Both the position numbers and the translations under genes were made by a program. The notes beneath the pieces were generated by a model that was not told where the DNA came from, did no database searches, and saw only the letters and a list, made by a program, of their open reading frames with translations. This document shows, piece by piece, positions 44,049 through 52,400 of a stretch of 64,000 bases of DNA. Position 1 is the stretch's first letter, and each line of letters begins with the position of its first letter. This DNA comes from Symbiodinium natans (taxonomy: Eukaryota > Sar > Dinophyceae > Suessiales > Symbiodiniaceae), in contig CAJNDS010002417.1 of NCBI GenBank assembly GCA_905221605.1, positions 186,001 through 250,000 of the forward strand. Direction: 5' to 3'.

Positions 44049-46424
44049 TCACATGCGTGTAAGGAAACACATGTAGCATTCATGGTGAATGTGGTGCAGG
44101 AGGTCATCTGTGCAGCTTTTTGCTGGTTGGCCGTCGTCGGTAAACCAGGTGTTGGTGCTCAGCGGTGCATCACTTAAGAAGGCCCGGTAGTGACCACATT
44201 TGGTGTCGCGCCCTGCATGAGTGATACCTGCAAGGATTCGGTACGGCATCCATTGCACCGTGGTACCATCTCTGCAAAATACAGGTACATATGTGATGTT
44301 CCCTGGATCAATGCGAACACAGACCCTGTTTTTGCGAATCCTTCCGGCCTGCTCAACATATCTCGGCAAGTGTATGCATAACCAAAGAGGCGCCTGCACC
44401 AGGGCATGTATGAAGGGCTGTCTACACCAAGCTGCAAGACAGGAATCCAGGTCCGTTGTTCGTTGTGGCAAAGGAACAGTTATTCCTGCAGAGAGTGTGC
44501 CCTGAAGCTCTCGGATGTATCGTCCGGGGCCCTCAACTGCAGTCCTCGCCTCCCAAACTCCTTCGAAGACAGGCGCTCTGGCAAAATCCTGGAGATATAT
44601 CCAGAATTCATGAGCATCGTTTTGTTGGTGTAGTTGGGGCCATGTCAAGAGTATGTGGCGCCATGCAAGCATGCCGGCTATATATGGTGATGTGCTATTT
44701 GATGCCAGGATACGCTGAAAAGCTGCGGAAGCTCGTCCAAAGAGTGTACTCGATTCACCTTGAGTTTTCGCCGCAAGCCACAACCATGCACTGACAACGG
44801 AATTCAGATAACAAAGGTTGGTGGGATTACGCAACGCCAAGGTAGTGACCACTTGAGATATCGGCTGAGGGTGTCCGCCAGCGGTGACATCTGGAGTCGC
44901 GGGTGATGAACACGTAGACCCACTAGCTGCAATGCCGCTACCCCTTGGATCCTGGCGAGAGACTGGTACAGTGTTTGTGCCCCAGGCTGCCTCAGCCCCA
45001 CCTCCGCTACGAAGGTCAGTTGGTGTCCTGCCAGTTCCGCTGCCAGCCTTCTGGTCGCCTGAAATCTGTAGAGGGCTCCAGGCAGCATGCAACTCTGTTG
45101 GATGGTTTCGATCAACTTTTCCAACTCCTCTTGCGTGATGCCCTGTCCCTCGATCTTGTCCAGCTGCTCCGTCTCGGCATTCCAGCGTAGGAAGTTCCAG
45201 TGTCCCTCCGGTGTTAGCCATTGCTGCCGCACCACCACTGCTTTGAACGCCTCCGTGGTAGTCACCTTCTTGACGCGGTCGAGGAGCTCCGCACAGAGGC
45301 ACTGCACCACCGTGACCCGCAAGGACATTGTTGGCTTGGTCTCGCTCTCCATTTTCTGCTTCCAGGCCTGGCTTATCTTGAACAACGCGGGCAGGATGTT
45401 TTCCTTCTCGCCTGGCCTGTTCTGGAACGTGAACAGTAAAACAGTGTCTTGGCCCAATCGCATCAACTGTTGCTCGTGCCTCAGAGACAGGCGGACCAGC
45501 TCCTTGACCATGTCCTTTTCCAGGTGATACGTGTCGTCCATGAGGCTTGAGGTCTCCCGAAAGAGAGACGTTTTCGGGTGCGGTGCTCCGCGTCCCCTTC
45601 CTCGTCCCTTTGTACTCTTCCGGCCCTGTCCTTTGTGGCTTTGTTGATGTGTCGGAGACGCCGATCTCTTTCCTGTTGACCTCGACGGTGTGGTCTCCGG
45701 AGTGCATGTGGTGCTGCTCAAGGACGGCAGCATTTCGCCGTACATGGTCTTGAGTTCGTCCATCGGTGTGGATTCCATCCTCAAGCAAGAGATGAACAGA
45801 CGTATAATGCAGCAGGGCCGCGTTCAACACTGGCATGCAATATTGTGAATGTAATGTTGGCCTGTGCGTCGTAGCGTGGCACCAGCAGCAAGGTGTCGCA
45901 GCTTGATTGAGCAAAATGCTGTTGTGAACATAATCAGGTCGGTGTTGCCAGAACCCTTCATGTGCAAAAGCGCAATGTTGCATGAACTCACGCACGTCTG
46001 CAGTGGGCACTTTGCATTGAACACATTGGTGTCGAGCTTGTTCACACCACGAGACGTCCTCCAACACATGCATCCAGTTTGCGCGTAGGACCAGGGCTGA
46101 TTCAAGCTCGGGTGTATGCGGAAAGAAGTCACTGCTCACTGGTGGATTTAACAGAGGCTCTTTTGCCGCCAATAATTGCATCTTACGCGCCTTCGATTGT
46201 CGGCGTTGGCGCTCTCTGGCAAGCCGTAGCACGTGTCGTCGGTGTTGCTGCGCGTCAAGAGGCCGCATAGTTTGTGCATCGTGCCATAAACGCATCAGCA
46301 AGCATACCTGCCAAATAGTAGGGCATTTAGATGTGTGCGAGACCGCATTACGGACTTGCGCTCCACAGAAGCGACAAGGTGTCACAGCTTGCCTTCGAAC
46401 CAGTGAGCAGTCCTGGTCAACCAT
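44049..46424 (-). CDS. LINE-2 polyprotein, part after the in-frame TAG: zinc fingers and USP
   Basis: This lies in the same frame as the upstream part, separated from it only by TAG at 46,442-46,440. It begins with three Cys/His clusters: CRFCGAQVRNAVSHTSKC, CVQCKVPTADVREFMQHC plus AFAH, and CCWCHATTHRPTLHSQYC. A low-complexity linker that underlies the +1 ORF comes next. The USP is at about 44,850-44,052: Cys box LRNPTNLCYLNSVV (Cys codon 44,813-44,811), QQNDAHEFW, LWLCIHLPRYV, and His box CGHYRAFLSD (His codon 44,192-44,190) followed by WFTDDG. At about 265 residues it is shorter than most USPs and lacks the finger subdomain with its CxxC pairs. The first ATG after the stop is at 46,424. 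Confidence 0.85.
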   Translation of the reverse strand: MVDQDCSLVRRQAVTPCRFCGAQVRNAVSHTSKCPTIWQVCLLMRLWHDAQTMRPLDAQQHRRHVLRLARERQRRQSKARKMQLLAAKEPLLNPPVSSDFFPHTPELESALVLRANWMHVLEDVSWCEQARHQCVQCKVPTADVREFMQHCAFAHEGFWQHRPDYVHNSILLNQAATPCCWCHATTHRPTLHSQYCMPVLNAALLHYTSVHLLLEDGIHTDGRTQDHVRRNAAVLEQHHMHSGDHTVEVNRKEIGVSDTSTKPQRTGPEEYKGTRKGTRSTAPENVSLSGDLKPHGRHVSPGKGHGQGAGPPVSEARATVDAIGPRHCFTVHVPEQARREGKHPARVVQDKPGLEAENGERDQANNVLAGHGGAVPLCGAPRPRQEGDYHGGVQSSGGAAAMANTGGTLELPTLECRDGAAGQDRGTGHHARGVGKVDRNHPTELHAAWSPLQISGDQKAGSGTGRTPTDLRSGGGAEAAWGTNTVPVSRQDPRGSGIAASGSTCSSPATPDVTAGGHPQPISQVVTTLALRNPTNLCYLNSVVSAWLWLAAKTQGESSTLFGRASAAFQRILASNSTSPYIAGMLAWRHILLTWPQLHQQNDAHEFWIYLQDFARAPVFEGVWEARTAVEGPGRYIRELQGTLSAGITVPLPQRTTDLDSCLAAWCRQPFIHALVQAPLWLCIHLPRYVEQAGRIRKNRVCVRIDPGNITYVPVFCRDGTTVQWMPYRILAGITHAGRDTKCGHYRAFLSDAPLSTNTWFTDDGQPAKSCTDDLLHHIHHECYMCFLTRM
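44804..45778 (-). CDS. LINE-2 overlapping ORF in the +1 frame (about 324 aa)
   Basis: It starts at ATG 45,778 in a strong context (AGGATGG) and lies in the +1 frame relative to the polyprotein, as in LINE-1. The N-terminal part is Ser/Thr- and Lys/Arg/Gly-rich (KGRGRGRGAPHPK). The rest is a helical domain with MVKELVRLSLRHEQQLMRLG, HWNFLRWNAETEQL, KLIETIQQ and AELAGHQLTFVAEVGLRQPG, each matching a segment of the LINE-1 protein in the same order. It ends just before the USP Cys box. A conserved protein in the same shifted frame in two diverged elements argues that it is translated. The function is unknown. Confidence 0.8.
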   Translation of the reverse strand: MESTPMDELKTMYGEMLPSLSSTTCTPETTPSRSTGKRSASPTHQQSHKGQGRKSTKGRGRGRGAPHPKTSLFRETSSLMDDTYHLEKDMVKELVRLSLRHEQQLMRLGQDTVLLFTFQNRPGEKENILPALFKISQAWKQKMESETKPTMSLRVTVVQCLCAELLDRVKKVTTTEAFKAVVVRQQWLTPEGHWNFLRWNAETEQLDKIEGQGITQEELEKLIETIQQSCMLPGALYRFQATRRLAAELAGHQLTFVAEVGLRQPGAQTLYQSLARIQGVAALQLVGLRVHHPRLQMSPLADTLSRYLKWSLPWRCVIPPTFVI

Positions 46425-46439
46425 AATGCCATAGTCTTG

Positions 46440-46442
46440 CTA
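46440..46442 (-). other. Single in-frame TAG splitting the LINE-2 polyprotein
   Basis: On the minus strand the frame reads ATC TAG CAA GAC TAT GGC ATT ATG. The zinc-finger alignment to LINE-1 continues straight across it. UAG followed by CAA resembles leaky-stop contexts known from plant viruses, but the rest of that motif (CAA-UUA type) is absent. It could be a single inactivating mutation or a regulated stop. Confidence 0.75.
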
Positions 46443-49400
46443 GATAGTGGAGTGGCTGCCTCTATAATGCAACTTCAATTTCCATGGATGTGTCCACTGA
46501 TCACAAATTGCACAATGCGACCTCAAGTGCATGCAAATGGACCTGAGCTGTACAATAGCAGGCCATCCATGTGTTCCCAGGAAAGTGCGCAGGTCTTCAT
46601 GGTACGCTACAGGGTCCGCTCTGTTGGTCCTGTTCCAATCTCCCGCCTGTGTTTGTTCGAAGGTCGGGTGGCCTGGAGACGAGGTGTCCTCAATCTCACG
46701 TTGCGGGTCCTGGCATTTCAGCCAAAAAGTAGAACAGTGATTGTCCAAGATGTGACCTTGTAGCGCCTGCCATGTTTGGAATTCATGTTCACAGTGTCGA
46801 CATGTGGGCATGTCATCTTTGCTGTGCAGAAAACGGTCAAAGTTGCGGAGGAGTGGTTCAAGGGGGACGCCGTGCGACTCGACATGGTGCTTCTTCAGCA
46901 TTCTCATATCCACAAAGAACAGGAGGCATTGAGGACACATGAACTGAGCGGGCAAAACACCTTTGGATGTAGCGACAGGTTGCAGCCACATCCCGCCCTC
47001 TCCAGGGAGTAGTAGTGTACCCTGGTCTGGTGTGGCATCAGGTGTTTGTCGAATCTTGAAATTCTGCCAATGTCGAATGGCCTGCTCAAGTTGCAATTGG
47101 TTCTGTTGAACCGTATTGATGAGCGCAGTCATGTTCATCATTGGGTCTGTGCTGTTCGTCAAAGTGGTGGAAAGTGTATGCATCCGCTTTTGTAACAAAA
47201 GGTGCGGCTCCTCAAAACCAAGGCGTTTAAAAAGTGCCTCCGTGCTCTCATGTGTTATGTGGACTGGGCTGGACGAAATCGCACGGAGTTGCCTTGCACA
47301 GCATGAACGGATCAGCCTAAGCTCCTCCCATCCAACTCCCACAGCGTTCAAACCATGTTGTAGAGAAGTCCAGATACACGCCTTCCATAGCTGGACACGC
47401 TGTTTAATCGACAGAACATGCTTCCCTTGTAGGACTTTTTGTAGTCGCCGACGTTGCGCTTCTGCTTGTCTCAGTCGATAAGCAACTGTGTGTTTCGCTG
47501 GATTGTGGTAGCTTAGCATGATGCCGAGGTACTTGGTCTGTTGCACGATTGGGATAGACAGAATTCTGCCCTGGGGTGTTGCCGTGACAAATGTCTTGAC
47601 CCCCTTCACCGTTCGCGTCCGCGCCTTTAACCATTCCGCTGCCACTCGACCCTTGACTTGAATGAGGAGCGACGATTTCTGGACATTCACCTTCATGCCA
47701 AATGCTTCCAACACGTTGAAAATGGCATCCATGCATTGCAGCATAAAAGTTAAGTCCCGTTCGGAATGACACGTCCATTGCCCAAGAACATCATCTGCGA
47801 AGAGAGTCAATTGATCTCGAACCCACTCCTCCGGCACATGTTGCCCAATCATTGACATTACGTGGCTTGTGATGGCCACCCATAATGTGGGGGATAGTGT
47901 ACAACCCTGCCTCAGTCCTCTTCCACAATGCACGGTCTCCGTGAGGTCGGCCACCTGTAGATGATACTGGATGGTATTGTGCCATTGAATGATCGTATTG
48001 ATCAGCTCAGCTGGCATTCCTGTGCGGCAAAGTGCCTCGCTGAGTTTGGTTCTGTCCACTCTATCGAAAGCCTGGCTCATATCCAGGGCAAGTGTTGCTC
48101 CTCCAGTGCAATTCCCTCTCTTTTTACCCTGGCGCCTGGCCCGTAGCCCACCGTCATGATCAAGCAAGAGTTGTTTGACGCTGCGGCAATGGTGAACAGC
48201 ACGTAGTATGGCAGCCTCCAGGAGTCGTCCTGGGGAGTACGCGTATTGTGGTTGGTAGTGGATGACAGACTGCACCCATGGTGCAGCGCGAATCTGCAGA
48301 GCCTTGGCTATGCATTTGCCTCCACAGTCCTGCAAGGCGATTGGCCGTAGGTTCCCCGGGGTACAGGGTGGTTTGGATGGCTTTGGCAACCACACAATCC
48401 ATGCTCCCGTCCATAAGGTCGGCATGAGACCTTGCTCCAGGTTTCGTCGGTATGCCTGCAGTAGCGGGCCTGCCAAAAGATGTGACAAATACTTCCAGAC
48501 AGCTGCTGGGGCGAGGTGCGCAGGTGCAGCCTTGGCCGGCTTAAGTAGCTGCAATGTGCATCGCAATTCGTGTTCCTCCAATCGTATCAGCGGATCTTTG
48601 TATGGAAGGGGCACATCTGCGGCCTTGGACAAAAACAACTCTTGGCAAAAAGTGGATAGAGATGAAAGCTCCTGCTCGTTGGTGAGCACATTGTGGTCAT
48701 CTCCGCGTAGCTGCACGCGTCGTCTTTCCTGCTTGGGTGCAAGTCTGCGAATCACAGCGTACAGTCCTTTCTGGTCCCCTTTTGTCGCGGCTTCCTCCGC
48801 AAGTTGGATTTGGTCCAAGTAGAGGTCCCTGCGCCTTCTTCGACCATCTTTCCTGAACTTGGAGTGCAACTGCTGGAAACGACATTGGTGACGCCAGGCC
48901 CTAAAAAGATACTGCATGTGGTCAGTCATCTGATACCATGTGGCCTGTTTGCGTGCCGCTCTTCTTTCTCGCCACATTTGTGCAACTGTTACCTTGGATT
49001 CCGTCATCTGCCACGGCTTACGTCTGTCGTCTTGCTCAACCGGAAAGAATTCTTTGCAACGCACTAACAGCATGTCATTCAGTGCCTCCGGCGAAGGATT
49101 CTGCATTGTACTGAGGGATTTGGTGACCGCATGCTCAAAACTCTGGAACGCTGGTAACTTGTGCTGCGCGGCACGCAAAAGGTCTTGTCGCGCATACGAA
49201 TGTTTGGCTGGGGGGGCCGGTTGGTAAACTTTGCACGGGATAGAGCCCTGTAGGCACAGATGCCTGCCTCCTCCCCGCCACTCAAAAAGCTTGATTTTTG
49301 GGTCAGGCCACAAAGTTCTCGAGCGTGGATCAGCTGCTCTTCGTCTGGTGATGACAAAGTCAATCTGGGATTCCGCAATATCCGAATAAAAAGTTCTGGA

Positions 49401-52400
49401 TTTCTCTGGATCTCCCCACGTATTCAAGGCCACGAGGTTGTGTGTTTCCAGTATGGCATCAAAAGTTGACGTATCCGGCGGCGGCGAAGGTTTCTGAAGG
49501 ATACCCGAGCCCACTCTGCCTGGAGACATGCTTAAGGGCGTGTTAAAATCTCCGCAGATAAGAAGTGTGTTTCGCATCGCCATTTGCCCAATGGCATGAT
49601 TCAATTTGGTCCAAATTTGGTCTCGTTGATGAAGAACTCTGGACGCGGTGGCCGCAGTATTCCAGGGGTGTTGGTATACATTTAAAACATCAACATGGTG
49701 ATTGGAGAACTCCAGTTTGACGTGTAGAATTCTGCCCGGGATGATGGCCGCATAACGGATACGATCAGATGGAAGAAGTCTGCGAGCGATGAGCACCATA
49801 ACGCCGCTATTCCTATCTGTCGAGTGTCCCGAGCTAACCACGTACCATGGTCCATTCACGTATATGTGTTCCAGGGACCACCCCGTTTCTTGAATGCAAA
49901 TCACATCGTACTGGTGTTGTTTCATTTGCAACCAGGACATCAATTCATCGTGTGCATCTGTTGAAAGCATGCCAACATTGTGCGAACAAATGCGTAGCCG
50001 ATTGGACAAGCTCTGGGGTGAGCGCGTTGGACTGGTTCGCGTTTTCGGTGTCATCGGTGTGGTGGCGATGGCTCCTAGGGACTGGGCAGTATGCCATCTT
50101 CCGTTGTACCATGTTCCTCCAGAAATGCCGGCTCTGTGCCTGGCTCTCCGATAAGCTCGCTTGGCAGTCCACCCATGGGTCGTGCCATCTCCATGTTGAG
50201 GGACAGCGGTGGCCGCTACTCCCATTTGTTGACACCTGTACACAATGCCCATTACTGGTAATGCGCTGACAGCTCTCCTCAACATTGCCCTCTGGAACAA
50301 TGTGGAAAAATCTGAGTCGCTCGCTTGAAGTTGGTGTCTGGCCCCTGGCTTCGCCCGGAAGCGCTCATATTGGAGTCTGTGAACAGGCTCCCGCGACAGT
50401 GGGGCATCTGTCGCAACCCTCACCCCCGACGCGTCACACTTGACACGTCGTCCGGACTTGGGACCGGACAAGCTCAAGGAATGAAAATCGAAAAGGTCGT
50501 TAAAAAGTGTTGTTTCCTGCAAGTGGGGATTGCGTGCTGGTATGTAGGATGCTACGGTGTCGCTCCAGACAGGTTGGAGGGTGGCCTTGAAGGCGTGTGA
50601 GCATAATGACCTCACGAGTGAGCCATGGGAATGCATCCATCGACAAGTATGGGACCAAAAGCACATAAGCAATGGCAAGAAGGGACTGCTTGCCCTCGGC
50701 CTGCGATGCCATGTCCGTATTTTCCATCGGTGCGTTCTCCATCGAGACCTGTCAGGACTAGGAGCTACTCGTGGCTGGAAGTCATGGTTGTCATTGTGCA
50801 TTCTGGGCCCCCCTTGGTTATGGCAAGGCTGTTTATCCAAGCACGCAGGGTTCAGCATCGATAACGGATGTACGGTGGGGAGGTCTGGTGTACCAGGTAC
50901 CTCAGGCATTCGGCGGGCACGCCCCCCTCTTGCTCCCCCTCCGCTGCAATAGGTGCATCGGGTAAGGGCAGTGCACATATTCAATACCCGAAACTGGGCG
51001 TCATTGCGCCTTATGAAGGTCTTCAACCAGCTGCTCGAAAAGCAGAGCTGCATTCTGTGACACAAGGCTGGGCTCATTCGAACTGGCGTGCGATGCTGAT
51101 TTCCCTGTTCGGCGGCTCCTGATGGTGATATGGGCGAGGGTGCACGGCACACACAACGTTTTTTAAAAAGTGCACTTACATCAAAAGCGATGGATATAGA
51201 GAGACCGGGGTGCATTCTATCATCGTGTATGCTCATGACCAAGTAGAGGTGGTACCACGTCATCTTTGCCTCATTGGCGATCCGGGAGTGGGATTTGGTG
51301 AGCAAATGCCGCTGCCATTCCCGCAGGTTGCCAGGACTGTGTGAGCACAAGAGGCACGTCTCCGTAGTCCGCCAAAGCTTTTGCTCCAGTGCTGGGAGCC
51401 AGGTCATCTGCATGGCATCCAGCAGCTGTTCGCTGGTGACCCCAAAACGTGTCGCCGTAGTCTTCGCAAGTTGAATCATCTTGTCCACGAGAAGGTCACT
51501 CTCCTCTTCGCCCATCTCCATCTCCTTGCTTGGTGCCGGGTCCACCTTCACGGGAACCTCCTTGCTCCCGGGTGTCGAGGATGACGATGCTTCTGGCTCT
51601 GCTCGTTGGGGATCTGCCACCTTGGGCTCCGAGTCCGGGTTGCCAACGGGCTGACCTACGTCGCCCTCCAGGTCCTTCTCGTAGTGGCCCGCCCCCCGTC
51701 TCTTAGGCATGGGTGGCTGAGGCGGCACTCGTCTCCACGTACTGCTCGAGCTGGATGATTTGCCGTAGGAGGTCTGTGTGCGGGGCTTCCATGGTGTCCT
51801 GTTCTGTCGCCGATTCCAGTGGTTTTGGTACCATTGTCGGAGCTCCTCATATGGCAGCGGCTGCCACTCCTCGATCGGCTCGGGGTATTCCCAGGCAGGT
51901 GTCCGTGCCGGGCTGCGAAACCTCGTAGGTGGCCTCGTCGCTGAACGTGCCTTTGCAGCAGGCGATTTCCCCATTGACACGCGTGAAGCTATCACAGGGA
52001 TGGGCCGGCTTGAGTAGAATCTGCAGAGGGTCCGGTGGTACGCTGTCTGAACTTGGAGAATTGCAGCAATCTCTGGCAGGCAACTGGGCACACATGTGAG
52101 CAGGCGTGGCGTGCCTGTTCTTATCCATCGTGGAGTCCGGCTCCGGGGCGCGGTGGGCCGCACATCCCCAGCCTGAGTAATCAAGGGTGCACACTGAGGT
52201 ACAGCCGCAATGACTGTCTCTGTGTATGGCGGCGGCCACCAAGGTCGGGACTGATGTTTTGATATCTTCCTGCGCGCGCACTGGCGAGTGTGTAGTTGCA
52301 TGGTATAGCAAAGTGTCGTGAGACTGATCTGCAATCTGTTGACTTGTTTTGACACGGAGGTGCTCAATCCCTGTGAGGCAGCCCACTGTCGCTCTCTTGG

